Shown here: in pieces, positions 55,373 through 64,000 of the stretch | Numbering within the stretch: the first letter of the stretch is position 1 | Layout of the letters: the number at the start of each line of letters is the position of its first letter | Source of the DNA: Carnobacterium mobile DSM 4848 | Lineage (GTDB): Bacteria > Bacillota > Bacilli > Lactobacillales > Carnobacteriaceae | DNA: 64,000 nt | Direction of reading: 5' to 3' | Assembly (NCBI RefSeq): GCF_000744825.1 | Contig: NZ_JQMR01000001.1 | Span: 2,031,501 to 2,095,500 of the forward strand | Translations under genes and position numbers: made by a program | Notes under the pieces: model-generated | Database searches by the model: none | What the model saw: only the letters and a program-made list of their open reading frames with translations | Told to the model about the DNA's origin: nothing

Positions 55373-56124
55373 TTATCTGCCGACAGTCCAACCGCCGTCC
55401 ACTTTGCTTTCAGTACCTTGAATATAGTCCGATTCATCTGAAGCTAAAAACAAAGCTACTGCTGCCACTTCTTCAGGCTTTCTAGCACGTTCAGCTGGAA
55501 TGTCTTTCAAGCGCGGATCATCAATTCCTTCTGTCATTTTGGTATCAATAAATCCGGGAGCAATTAGGTTAGCTTTTATACCTTGGCTGCCAAAGTCATA
55601 AGCCAATTGTTTGGTGAAATCGACGAGTGCATGCTTTGAGGTAATTTGAGGTAACATAAGCTGCTCCGCCGGGACCGACAACAAAACTGCCTTGGGATTC
55701 AACATTAATAATGGTGCCTTTTCCTTTTTCTAATAATATTGGTAAAACAGCTTTAGACATTAAAAAGGCCCCCCTTAACATTTACAGTCATTAATTTATC
55801 CCAAGCTTCTTCATCGGTTTCGATTACATGTTGATAAGAATCGTGAATGCCGGCACTGTTAAATAAAATATTGATCGTGCCATAGGTATCTAACACTTTA
55901 GAGACACAGTTTTTGATTTCTTCATTGTTTGTCATGTCTGTCTGGATAAAAAGCGCTTCACCATCTGCATCTTTAACCGCTTTTACTACTTCTTCGCCTC
56001 GTTCTTGATTTCGGCCGACTACAGCAATTTTTGCCCCTTCTGCCGCAAATAACTTCGCAGTTGATTCACCGATTCCAGAAGTGGCACCTGTAACGATAGC
56101 TACTTTTCCTTTTAATTTACTCAT
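55373..56124 (-). pseudogene. Short-chain dehydrogenase/reductase, two frameshifts
   Basis: Read on the minus strand, three frames join into one SDR protein. The first has the Rossmann motif TGATSGIGES and the NSAG motif. The second begins GAFLMSKAVLPILLEKGKGTIINVES. The third has ALVDFTKQLAYDFGSQGI and DGGWTVGR. The first shift is an extra base in the six-C (plus strand) run at 55769-55774. The second is a 10-bp tandem duplication at 55635-55654 that falls where the YxxxK catalytic motif should be (AAYVTSK). The gene is surely inactive in this copy. A normal SDR is about 250 residues. Confidence 0.88.
55635..55654. repeat. 10-bp tandem duplication inside the SDR gene
   Basis: TTTGAGGTAA is repeated exactly twice. 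Deleting one copy restores the frame and the catalytic TSKHALVDF sequence. Confidence 0.9.
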
Positions 56125-56270
56125 ATAAATCTGCTCCTTTTCTTACATAATAGGTTGCTCAACTCAAGTATATTAAAAAGAAATCTCACAAGAAAACGGT
56201 TTATCTTACTAGAACTTATGTTAAATAGCGATTTTTAAATGGTTCTTTTTAAAAAGTATAAAAAAGCGCT

Positions 56271-56296
56271 TAAAAAAAGAATAAATTGACCGATAT
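56271..56296 (+). promoter_or_regulatory. Sigma-D (FliA)-type promoter before mcp
   Basis: TAAA (56271-56274), 14 bp, then ACCGATAT (56289-56296) matches the motility-sigma consensus TAAA-n15-GCCGATAT except one base and one spacing position. It lies 130 bases before the chemoreceptor gene. The remainder of 56125-56425 shows nothing else. Confidence 0.65.
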
Positions 56297-56425
56297 AAGA
56301 GAGAGCGAATTAACGCAAAAATAAACAGGTTTTTGCAATAGCTAAAAAGAAGAGAATGAATTGAAAAAAAGACAAACTCTAACTAATGCATTGTTGAGAA
56401 CCGATTATAAGAGGAGGATTTTAAA

Positions 56426-58519
56426 GTGGTCCGTAAAGAAAGAAAAAACAAAGTTAAAAGAATGAAGTCCCGGAAAAAAAGTATCGGCATGAACGTTGGT
56501 TTGACATTATTTTTTGTTGTGATCATACCTGTTATCATTGTTCTATTGATGAGCTACAACAGTACAAAAGCTTCACTGACACAACGTGTTGAGTCTAGCG
56601 AAAAAAGCAGCACGATGCAATTTGCCACTCAGTTGGATTGGGCCGGACAAGAAGTAGAAGATGCATTAGAAGTACTAGCGCAAAAAGATGAATTTTGGCA
56701 GCTAAAAACAGATGCATCACTTGAAGAAGACATCTTAGAAGATTTGATGTTTGTGAAAACAAGCAGTTTATACATAGGAGACGCTTATTATACGCCAATA
56801 GGAGAAAATTTGATTGGTGAAGACTCAGACCCTGACTTTGACAGCACGACGAGAGAATGGTATCAGCGGGCAGTCGAGCGGCATGGTGCACTCTATTGGA
56901 GTGAAATTTATACAGATGCAGTAACGGGAAAACCTGTTATGACAATTTCGAAAGCGGTTGTTCATGATGGCGAAGTTTACGGTGTGCTAGGTTTGGATTT
57001 AAGTTTTGAAAAAATCAATAAGTTGATTACTTCTTCTCAAGTTGGAAATACTGGCGAATTTTTTGTGCTTTCAGATAAAGGAACGTATTTGATGGCAAAA
57101 GATGCTGCAAAAATTGGGAAAAATGTGTCGAATAGTCCTTTATTCGAACAAGCAGACGACCAAGCAGGATTTGTCCATGATAATGCTTACAATAAAAATA
57201 TTGATGTTTATTATAAAGTAGTCGACAGGCTCGGAATGATCGTATATGGAGCCGTTCAACCAGATGAAATGGCAGCAGAAAACAAAGCAAGTCTTAATAG
57301 CGCATTAGTTGTTTTACTGATTGCTTTAGTAGTTGCCTTAATTACAGCTATCTTGTTCTCGAGATACATTAAGAAACTAACGACTGCGTTGACGAATGCT
57401 TTCAGTAAAGTTCAAGAGGGAGATTTAACAGCTCAAATGATGGCAAAAGATCTGATCATCTTGCCGAGAATAAAATGGTTTAAGAACAAAAAAGAATCTA
57501 GAATAAAAGAAAAAGAAATTGATCCAAATGGAAACGAATTGAACCAAATCGCTTTTTCATTTAACGAAATGGTGCGCAATTTCAGAACAATGGTCAATGA
57601 GATACAACAAAACAGTCACAAGATAATCGATATGTCGACTACTCTAACGGAAATTGCGAAACAAACAAGTTCAGCTACTGAAGAAGTTTCAGATACGATC
57701 ACAGGCATAGCTGAAGCAACAAGCGTCCAAACGCAAGATGCAACAGAAACTTCAGGTAAAATGGAAGAACTATCAAATGTCTTAGAAGAAGTAGGACAAA
57801 ATATTCAAAAAATGGGTCAAAGTGCAGATGATACAACAGTGGCGAATGGACGCAATAGTGAAAAGATGTTCCACGTTTATGAAAACTGGCAAGCAAATAT
57901 TGAAATGATGGTTCAATTAACTGAAAGTATCAATGCAGTAGATGCAGAAATCCAAAGCATTGAAAACATCAGTCAAGTAATCAGCGGCATTTCAGCACAG
58001 ACCAACTTATTAGCGTTAAATGCTTCGATTGAAGCTGCTCGTGCGGGAGAATCTGGCAGAGGCTTTGCGGTAGTAGCAGATGAAGTCAGAAAACTGGCTG
58101 AACAAAGTGCTCAATCAACTAAAAATATTGGAGATATTATTAAAACAGTTCAAAAGAGCTCACAAACGATGATCGCTAAAATGAATCAGTCATTTGAGGA
58201 AAGTGAAAAACAAACACGCACGATTGATGAAGCAATCGATTCAGCTAACACGGTAACGGATCAAATGGAAGTATTAGTAGAAAATATTATCAGCGTAGCC
58301 GGTTTAAGCGGACAAATTGAAACGCATAAAGATGAAGCAGTTGCGGCTGTTGAAAACATTGCTGCGTCAGCGCAAGAAAACTCTGCCGGTACAGAAGAAG
58401 TTTCTGCAAATGCAGAAGAAATTTTAGCAACGATGGAAGAATTCTCTGCTAGTATTGCAGATCTAGACAATATTGCGAAACAATTAAATGAAGAAGCCAA
58501 ACAGTTTAAGATCAACTGA
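56426..58519 (+). CDS. Methyl-accepting chemotaxis protein
   Basis: A 697-aa membrane chemoreceptor. The N-terminal membrane helix (about residues 17-40) leads into a dCache-type sensor domain (to about 285), followed by a second membrane helix, HAMP and a methyl-accepting signalling domain. The hairpin tip is visible in [19 protein letters not shown]. It binds a ligand outside the cell and controls CheA through CheW. The start is GTG with GAGGAGG eight bases upstream. A sigma-D-like promoter stands at 56271, and cheW follows after about 200 bases. Confidence 0.92.
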   Translation: MVRKERKNKVKRMKSRKKSIGMNVGLTLFFVVIIPVIIVLLMSYNSTKASLTQRVESSEKSSTMQFATQLDWAGQEVEDALEVLAQKDEFWQLKTDASLEEDILEDLMFVKTSSLYIGDAYYTPIGENLIGEDSDPDFDSTTREWYQRAVERHGALYWSEIYTDAVTGKPVMTISKAVVHDGEVYGVLGLDLSFEKINKLITSSQVGNTGEFFVLSDKGTYLMAKDAAKIGKNVSNSPLFEQADDQAGFVHDNAYNKNIDVYYKVVDRLGMIVYGAVQPDEMAAENKASLNSALVVLLIALVVALITAILFSRYIKKLTTALTNAFSKVQEGDLTAQMMAKDLIILPRIKWFKNKKESRIKEKEIDPNGNELNQIAFSFNEMVRNFRTMVNEIQQNSHKIIDMSTTLTEIAKQTSSATEEVSDTITGIAEATSVQTQDATETSGKMEELSNVLEEVGQNIQKMGQSADDTTVANGRNSEKMFHVYENWQANIEMMVQLTESINAVDAEIQSIENISQVISGISAQTNLLALNASIEAARAGESGRGFAVVADEVRKLAEQSAQSTKNIGDIIKTVQKSSQTMIAKMNQSFEESEKQTRTIDEAIDSANTVTDQMEVLVENIISVAGLSGQIETHKDEAVAAVENIAASAQENSAGTEEVSANAEEILATMEEFSASIADLDNIAKQLNEEAKQFKIN

Positions 58520-58717
58520 TTTTGAACTATAAAAAGCAATTAAAAGATTATTCACTTAATGAACAATAGCTGAAAAACAGTGGCGACTCGGTCATCCAAG
58601 CAGAAGCAACCTCTGTTTTCTGTCTGGATACAAGATCTCCTGCTGTTTTTCTGTTGTTTAAAGAAAACTGCATCAGTAGTAACACAACTAGTGCTAGTTT
58701 AAATAAGGAGCGAAAAC

Positions 58718-59167
58718 ATGGAAAAATTTATTGTATTTACAAGCAACCAGCAAAATTTTGCAGTTCCGATAACAGATGTCGAAAAAATCATCCTCATGGC
58801 ACAGCCTACAAAAATTCCAGATACATCCTCTTATTTATTAGGGGCTATTCCATATGATGAAACACTTTTGCCAGTCATTGATTTAAGCGAACGCCTTTTT
58901 AAACAAGCTACTACCATCACTGCAACCACTAAGGTCATTGTGGCCGAGTGGAATCAACTAAAGATAGGATTAGCTGTTGAAGATGTTCTTTCGGTCAGCA
59001 ACTTTGAAGAAATTCAAGCTGAAGAAACTGTAGATGATACACAAGGATCTGCTAAATACATCCGCGCACTATTTAAAACAGAAGCTGGGATCGTATTGGC
59101 GTTAGATATTGATGCACTCTTCTCCACAGAAAACGAAACAGAATTGATTGCCTTGATCAACAAATAA
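58718..59167 (+). CDS. cheW: Chemotaxis coupling protein CheW
   Basis: A 149-aa CheW-domain protein with two five-stranded subdomains, starting MEKFIVFTSNQQNFAVPI and containing GAIPYDETLLPVIDLSERLF. It bridges chemoreceptors and the CheA kinase in polar arrays. AAGGAGCG precedes the ATG. It is followed by cheD after 17 bases, so it is the first of a run of che genes: cheW, cheD, cheB, cheR, cheA. Confidence 0.85.
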   Translation: MEKFIVFTSNQQNFAVPITDVEKIILMAQPTKIPDTSSYLLGAIPYDETLLPVIDLSERLFKQATTITATTKVIVAEWNQLKIGLAVEDVLSVSNFEEIQAEETVDDTQGSAKYIRALFKTEAGIVLALDIDALFSTENETELIALINK

Positions 59168-59184
59168 GGAACGGTGGAAGAGAT

Positions 59185-59667
59185 ATGTCAAATGAGATAA
59201 AAGTAGGCATTTCAGATTATAAAGTAGCACGGATGCCTAACACACTAATGACAATTGGGTTGGGTTCTTGCGTTGGAGTAGCTATCTATGATCCGAAAAC
59301 AAAGATAGGCGGCCTAAGTCATATTATGCTGCCGGATAGCGAGTCATTCAAAACAGTTAATAAAATAGAAAAATTTGCTGATTTGGCCATTCCTCAAATG
59401 GTTTCAGAAATTAGAAATCAAACGAAAAACCAGAAACTGATTGCTAAAATAGCAGGAGGAGCAAGCATGTTCCAACTGTCCGATGACGCTTACCATGGCA
59501 GCATCGGAGAGCGAAATGTGCTAGCAGTAGAAAAGAGTCTGAAGAAATTAGGCATTCCGCTTTTGGGCAATCATACAGGCGGAAATATGGGGAGAACGAT
59601 GATCGTAGATTTAGAGACCTTTACGGTTAAGATTCGAATGGTCAATCGAGAAATTATTTTATTATAA
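59185..59667 (+). CDS. cheD: Chemoreceptor glutamine deamidase CheD
   Basis: A 160-aa CheD. The catalytic Cys29 lies in GLGSCVGVAIYD and His46 in GGLSHIMLPDS; the third residue is in the following strand. It deamidates receptor glutamines to make them methylatable and, in Bacillus, also binds CheC. It is preceded by AACGGTGGAAG and lies between cheW and cheB. The length is typical. No cheC is visible in this window. Confidence 0.93.
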   Translation: MSNEIKVGISDYKVARMPNTLMTIGLGSCVGVAIYDPKTKIGGLSHIMLPDSESFKTVNKIEKFADLAIPQMVSEIRNQTKNQKLIAKIAGGASMFQLSDDAYHGSIGERNVLAVEKSLKKLGIPLLGNHTGGNMGRTMIVDLETFTVKIRMVNREIILL

Positions 59668-59687
59668 AAAGAGCAGGAGATAAAAAA

Positions 59688-60716
59688 ATGGGGATTAACG
59701 TATTAGTTGTAGATGATTCTCCATTTATGAGAAAAATCATAACCGAAATGATAGCAGAAGTACCAGGTTTGGAAGTTCAAGGAACGGCTAGGAATGGTCG
59801 AAATGCTTTAAAATCCATTCCGCTTTTAAAACCAGATATTGTTACATTGGATATTGAAATGCCGGGTTTGAATGGATTAGAAACATTAAAACTCATTAAA
59901 CAAGATTTTGATATCCCAGTAGTGATGATGAGTTCCCATAGTGGGGAAGCCATTACGATTGAAGCGTTGGAGTTAGGGGCAATGGACTTTATTGAAAAGC
60001 CGATTGACCTGAAAAATCAAAAAGAAGAGTTTAAAAAAGAAATAGAAAAGAAAATAAAAGCTTTATTTGAACCTAACAGTTTCTCGGCTGTAGAAAAAAT
60101 ACCTGCAAGTAAACGCATTAGGAATGAATTGAAAAAAGAGATACCGGATAAGATAAAAGCGATCGTTATTGGAGCCTCTACTGGGGGGCCAAAAGCTTTG
60201 CTGCATCTGGTTGAACGTTTTCCTGAAGAGTTGAATATACCTGTTTTTATTGTTCAGCATATGCCTAAAGGATTTACAGCTTCATTTGCTGAACGGTTAA
60301 ATATGAAAGCTAAAGTACCAGTCGTTGAAGCCCAAGCTGGAATGGAAATACAAAAAGGCACCGTTTATTTAGCTCCAGGCGATTACCATATGACGCTAGC
60401 CCAAAGTAAAATCAAGTTGTCAAGTACGCCTAAGATTTTGGGTGTTCGTCCAGCAGTGGATTACTTATTTCAATCAGCAGCCGAGAACTATGGGGCTGAA
60501 CTAGTGGGCGTTATTTTGACAGGGATGGGACACGATGGAAGTCAAGGAATGGTGGAAATAAAAAAAAGAGGCGGGTTTACGCTCGCCCAAGATCAAGAAA
60601 CATCGGTAGTTTACGGTATGCCTGGAAATGCAGTTAAAAAAGGTGTGGTTGATCAAATCGCCAGCTTGGCAGAACTGTCCGAGATAGTAAATTGGATAAT
60701 AAGGATGAGACAATAA
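59688..60716 (+). CDS. cheB: Chemotaxis methylesterase CheB
   Basis: A 342-aa two-domain response regulator. The receiver domain has VVDDSPFMR and the phosphorylation aspartate in VTLDIEMPG. The C-terminal methylesterase domain has the triad in GASTGGP (Ser), VQHMPKGFT (His) and GMGHDGSQGM (Asp). It removes methyl groups or deamidates receptor glutamines for adaptation. The stop overlaps the cheR start by one base. Confidence 0.95.
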   Translation: MGINVLVVDDSPFMRKIITEMIAEVPGLEVQGTARNGRNALKSIPLLKPDIVTLDIEMPGLNGLETLKLIKQDFDIPVVMMSSHSGEAITIEALELGAMDFIEKPIDLKNQKEEFKKEIEKKIKALFEPNSFSAVEKIPASKRIRNELKKEIPDKIKAIVIGASTGGPKALLHLVERFPEELNIPVFIVQHMPKGFTASFAERLNMKAKVPVVEAQAGMEIQKGTVYLAPGDYHMTLAQSKIKLSSTPKILGVRPAVDYLFQSAAENYGAELVGVILTGMGHDGSQGMVEIKKRGGFTLAQDQETSVVYGMPGNAVKKGVVDQIASLAELSEIVNWIIRMRQ

Positions 60717-61489
60717 TGGAACTTAACTATGATTTTTTTTATGACTGGACTAAAAAAAATTTAAATATCAATCTGAACGGCTACAAAGAAAAACAGTTGC
60801 AAAGACGTATCGCTAGTGTAATGAAAAATTCAGGGGCGGCCACTTTAGAGGAATACTCACGCAAAATCCAAAAAGAACCAGCTGTAAAACAAGAGTTTCT
60901 AGATTACATTACCATCAATGTGACGGATTTTTTTCGGAATCAAGATATTTTTGAAGAATTTGAAAAGCAGCTGGTTACCTATTTGTCACCTCGGTTTTCT
61001 AATTTAAAAATCTGGAGTGCTGCTTGTTCGACTGGAGCAGAAGCTTACTCTATGGCTATGATTCTTGATAAACATGCAATCCGCTCTGCAGAAAAAATAC
61101 TAGCTACCGATATTGATGAGACCATTTTAAAACGAGCCAAAGTAGGGAAATACAAGTCCCACGAAATGAAAAATGTGACAGAAATGGATCGGAGTCGTTA
61201 TTTTCATGAAGAAGATGGCGTATTCTGCTTGACACCGGGCATTAAAAATAGAGTACAATTTAAAAAGCATGATTTGATAGCGGACCGGTTCAGTTCTGGC
61301 TTCCATGCAATTGTTTGCCGCAACGTGACCATTTACTTTAAAAATGAAGTGAAAGAAGAACTTTATCAAAAATTTAGCGATTCCCTTATGCCGGGCGGTC
61401 TCTTTTTCACTGGAGCAACCGAAGCTATCTACAATCCTGAAGCCTATGGGTTCCAAAAAGTAGCTCCATTTATCTATAAAAAATTATAA
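60716..61489 (+). CDS. cheR: Chemotaxis methyltransferase CheR
   Basis: A 257-aa S-adenosylmethionine-dependent protein-glutamate methyltransferase. The N-terminal helical domain contains KEKQLQRRIASVM. The catalytic domain has the SAM-binding WSAACSTGAEAYSMAM, the ATDID motif and CRNVTIYF (usually CRNVLIYF). It methylates chemoreceptor glutamates. A longer frame opens at 60692 with TTG; the ATG at 60716 overlapping the cheB stop is preferred. The tandem repeats follow ten bases after the stop. Confidence 0.94.
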   Translation: MELNYDFFYDWTKKNLNINLNGYKEKQLQRRIASVMKNSGAATLEEYSRKIQKEPAVKQEFLDYITINVTDFFRNQDIFEEFEKQLVTYLSPRFSNLKIWSAACSTGAEAYSMAMILDKHAIRSAEKILATDIDETILKRAKVGKYKSHEMKNVTEMDRSRYFHEEDGVFCLTPGIKNRVQFKKHDLIADRFSSGFHAIVCRNVTIYFKNEVKEELYQKFSDSLMPGGLFFTGATEAIYNPEAYGFQKVAPFIYKKL

Positions 61490-61498
61490 GGATGCAAA

Positions 61499-61990
61499 AA
61501 AACAGGATGCGGAGTGCTCTCGCCCAGCTCAGACAGAAAATTAGAAAAATTCCCGCAAAAGGCCGTAAGCCTTGAGGACAATTTTGTCTATTTTCCGATG
61601 AGCTAGAGCACGCAGCTCAACTAAAACAGGATGCGGAGTGCTCTCGCCCAGCTCAGACAGGAAATCAGAAAAATTCCCGCAAAAGGCTGTAAGCCTTGAG
61701 GACAATTTTGTCTATTTTCCGATGAGCTAGAGCACGCAGCTCAACTAAAACAGGATGCGGAGTGCTCTCGCCCAGCTCAGACAGAAAATTAGAAAAATTC
61801 CCGCAAAAGGCCGTAAGCCTTGAGGAAAATTTTGTCTATTTTCCGATGAGCTAGAGCACGCAGCTCAACTAAAACAGGATGCGGAACGCCACATGGGAGT
61901 TTCGATTCAAAATTAGGAATCTTGTCGGAAATGTTTCATTTCCAGAAAGATTATCTATTTTGACGATAAACTGTGGCGTGCAGCTCAACT
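61499..61990. repeat. Tandem 124-bp hairpin repeats between cheR and cheA
   Basis: Three near-identical 124-bp units (61499-61622, 61623-61746, 61747-61870) are followed by a diverged 120-bp unit (61871-61990). A partial fifth start (AAAAAGGATTCGGAAC) continues to about 62030. Each unit begins AAAACAGGATGCGGA and ends GCAGCTCAACT. In units 1-3 GTGCTCT and AGCTCA pair with TGAGCT and AGAGCAC, with an inner AAGGC/GCCTT stem. In unit 4 the arms are different (ACGCCACA/TGTGGCGT, TCAAAAT/ATTTTGA, GGAAATG/CATTTCC) but the long hairpin is kept. No gene is encoded, and nothing else is seen in 61490-62059 except the cheA ribosome site. Confidence 0.9.
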
Positions 61991-62059
61991 AAAAAGGATT
62001 CGGAACACTGTCCGGACCAACCGATCTAACTAGGAATCTATGAAAGGGAGGGATATCGT

Positions 62060-64000
62060 ATGGATGAAAACAGTAAATATCTCGAATTATTTTTTGAAGA
62101 AACAGATGAGCATTTACAAAGCTTGAATGAACAAGTCCTTGAATTGGAGCAACATCCGGAACAGTCAGAAATTGTAGATGTGATGTTTAGATCAGCTCAT
62201 ACCATCAAGGGAATGGCAGCGACTATGGGATTTGATACCCTGTCAAAGCTAACGCATAAAATGGAAAATATCTTTGATTTGCTTAAAAATAAAACCATCC
62301 AAGCAGAATCAGACACAATTGCTTTGATATTCGATTGTTTGGATACATTATCAGATTTAGTAGAAGACCTAAGAGAAGAAAATGATGTGGAACGCGATAT
62401 CAGTGCCTTGGTTGACCGCTTAAACGAAGCGGCTGAAGGAAAAGCTGCATCAGCTGATGTTCAAAGTGAAGAACAAACAGATGAAACAGATGAAATATTT
62501 AACTTAAGCTTACATAATCTGGAAGATTCTGATCGGCAAGTGATTGAGAATGCGAAGGAAAACGGATTTCAAGCGTATGTATTGGCGATAAAAATCGATG
62601 AAGACAGTGGTATGAAAAATGCGCGTGTTTTTCTTGTCATGAGCAAGCTCGAACAACAAGGAGATATCTTATACGTAGAGCCGCATGCTGAGGTAGTAGA
62701 AAATGAAGACTTCGGCTCTGTGTTCAAACTTATCTTTCTCAGCAAATTAGATGAAGAAACGGTCAAAAACTTAGCGCTAGATAATAGTGAAATTGAGAAT
62801 GTCTTGATTCATACCATTAAAGACGATGATCAACTAGTAGCAGTTGCTGAAGAGGAAGAAATAGAAAAAACAGCAATGACCGAATCACCAGAAAAAAAAG
62901 CTGAAGCAGAAAAACAAGAACAAATAAGTAAGCAGCCAGAACCCATTCAGAAGACAGCCGCTAAGACTTCTCACAAACAAGCTATGAATCATTCTGTTCG
63001 TGTTGACATTGATAAATTAGACTCTTTTATGAACTTGGTTTCCGAATTAGTCATTTACCGCACGCAATTAATGGATATCAGTACTCAGCTACAAGCCAAT
63101 GAACTGACAGAACCGTTAGAACAAGTCGGCCGAATCAGCGCTGATTTGCAAGAATTGGTGTTAAAAATCAGAATGCAGCCGGTCAGTGCGGTTATGAGCC
63201 GTTTTCCAAGAATGGTCCGAGACCTTGGCAACGATCTTGGAAAAGAATTTGAATTGGTCATCGAAGGTGAAGATACAGAATTGGATCGAACAGTCGTTTC
63301 CGAATTAGGCGAACCGTTGATCCATTTGATTCGCAATGCAGCAGACCACGGGGTAGAAATGCCTGAAAGAAGAACGGAAATCGGCAAAAATCCAAAAGGG
63401 CAAATCAAGATTACGGCTTATCAAGAAGGCAACCGGGTTGTTTTAACGGTTTCAGATGATGGAAAAGGGTTAGACCCGGCAGCTATAAAAGCTAGTGCAG
63501 AAAGAAAAGGAATCGAAACAGAAGGATTAAACGATAAAGAACTGCAGCACTTGATCTTTCATCCAGGATTTTCAACAGCGAGCGAAGTCACCAGCATTTC
63601 TGGACGGGGCGTAGGAATGGACGTTGTAAAGCAAAAGATCAATACGCTTGGCGGAACCATTGAGATCAACAGTGAAATCAATAAAGGTACCACGTTTAAA
63701 GTCAATCTGCCGCTTACGTTATCGATCATCCAAGCGTTAATGGTGAAAGTCGGAAGTGAAACGTTCGCACTGCCACTGGGAGTTGTACAAAAAATCATTA
63801 AACCAGAAGCAGCAGAGATCGTTCAAGTTCATGATAGTGAAGTTTATTTGTTTGAAGAAGCAGCAGTTCCTGTCATCCACTTAAACGAAGTACTGGGTAT
63901 TGAAGCAACCAATAGCAGCAACCTGCATTTGGTATTGGCAAAACAAGGAGACAACCATTATGCGTTAGCAGTCGATGATATTATTCGGCAACAAGAAATT
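62060..64000 (+). CDS. cheA: Chemotaxis histidine kinase CheA, 3' end beyond window
   Basis: The first 647 codons of CheA are present and the frame is open at the window edge. P1 carries the phospho-accepting His47 in RSAHTIKG. A P2 CheY/CheB-binding region and an acidic linker follow. P3 begins near SVRVDIDKLDSFMNLV. The P4 ATPase has HLIRNAADHGVE, SDDGKGLD and GRGVGMDVV. P5, the CheW-like domain, begins around ALMVKVGSETFALPLG. It autophosphorylates and passes phosphate to CheY and CheB. AAAGGGAGGG precedes the ATG. The tandem repeats separate it from cheR. Confidence 0.95.
   Translation, partial: MDENSKYLELFFEETDEHLQSLNEQVLELEQHPEQSEIVDVMFRSAHTIKGMAATMGFDTLSKLTHKMENIFDLLKNKTIQAESDTIALIFDCLDTLSDLVEDLREENDVERDISALVDRLNEAAEGKAASADVQSEEQTDETDEIFNLSLHNLEDSDRQVIENAKENGFQAYVLAIKIDEDSGMKNARVFLVMSKLEQQGDILYVEPHAEVVENEDFGSVFKLIFLSKLDEETVKNLALDNSEIENVLIHTIKDDDQLVAVAEEEEIEKTAMTESPEKKAEAEKQEQISKQPEPIQKTAAKTSHKQAMNHSVRVDIDKLDSFMNLVSELVIYRTQLMDISTQLQANELTEPLEQVGRISADLQELVLKIRMQPVSAVMSRFPRMVRDLGNDLGKEFELVIEGEDTELDRTVVSELGEPLIHLIRNAADHGVEMPERRTEIGKNPKGQIKITAYQEGNRVVLTVSDDGKGLDPAAIKASAERKGIETEGLNDKELQHLIFHPGFSTASEVTSISGRGVGMDVVKQKINTLGGTIEINSEINKGTTFKVNLPLTLSIIQALMVKVGSETFALPLGVVQKIIKPEAAEIVQVHDSEVYLFEEAAVPVIHLNEVLGIEATNSSNLHLVLAKQGDNHYALAVDDIIRQQEI

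Noticed and set aside
61499-61990. The tandem units were considered as a CRISPR array.
   Set aside because: Units are 124 bp, contiguous, with no unique spacers and no cas genes nearby.

Overview
The window is AT-rich DNA with strong AGGAGG ribosome-binding sites, dense short operons and paired rho-independent terminators, typical of a low-GC Firmicute. Three things point to a motile member of the Lactobacillales, most likely Carnobacteriaceae (for example Carnobacterium): PTS permeases with (phospho-)beta-glucosidases, a class I fructose-bisphosphate aldolase, and a chemotaxis operon (mcp, cheW, cheD, cheB, cheR, cheA). The genus is an inference from gene content. No rRNA, tRNA, CRISPR array or prophage was seen.

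Layout. 1-5.6 kb: a truncated LysR regulator, small cytosolic proteins (isochorismatase-like hydrolase, LURP-one-related protein, polysaccharide deacetylase) and a marR-MFS efflux pair. 5.9-17.3 kb: two beta-glucoside loci, each with a cupin-AraC activator and a lone PTS EIIC. The first continues with GH1, a NagZ-type GH3 and beta-phosphoglucomutase, the second with a large GH3 beta-glucosidase. 17.6-23.5 kb: an ABC-F gene behind a leader peptide and attenuator, then a cysteine-rich leader peptide, a terminator with a group II intron inserted just behind it, and an OppA-family lipoprotein. 24-30.4 kb: a UshA/SoxB-like phosphoesterase, a LapA-domain protein, a PadR-HAAS pair, a broken VOC gene and a DUF1858-DUF438 pair. 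30.5-32.3 kb: a thiol-redox operon (ccdA-tlpA-thioredoxin). 32.6-37.6 kb: a c-di-GMP/exopolysaccharide module. 37.7-40.2 kb: a rhodanese/CoA-disulfide reductase persulfide operon. 40.3-56 kb: FetAB-like exporter, aldolase, a hydrolase-acyltransferase-DUF6320 trio, a second GH1, a K+ channel, MntH, an aldo/keto reductase, DUF305, TrpS, CstA and two broken genes. 56.3-64 kb: the chemotaxis operon, running off the right end inside cheA.

Three themes link the genes. First, the thiol-redox operon and the persulfide operon have promoters of identical design (TTTACA, 17 bp, TATAAT) with an ATACCC-n4-GGGTAT-type operator between the boxes, which suggests one CsoR/CstR-like repressor controls both. 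Second, two neighbouring loci carry leader peptides followed by terminators, consistent with ribosome-mediated attenuation of an antibiotic-response ABC-F gene and of a peptide or cysteine-uptake lipoprotein. Third, the window is rich in damaged genes: three in-frame stops, one lost start codon, three homopolymer frameshifts and a 10-bp tandem duplication.

The most unusual non-coding structure is a set of tandem 124-bp units between cheR and cheA. Each folds into a long hairpin, and a fourth unit keeps the fold with different arm sequences.
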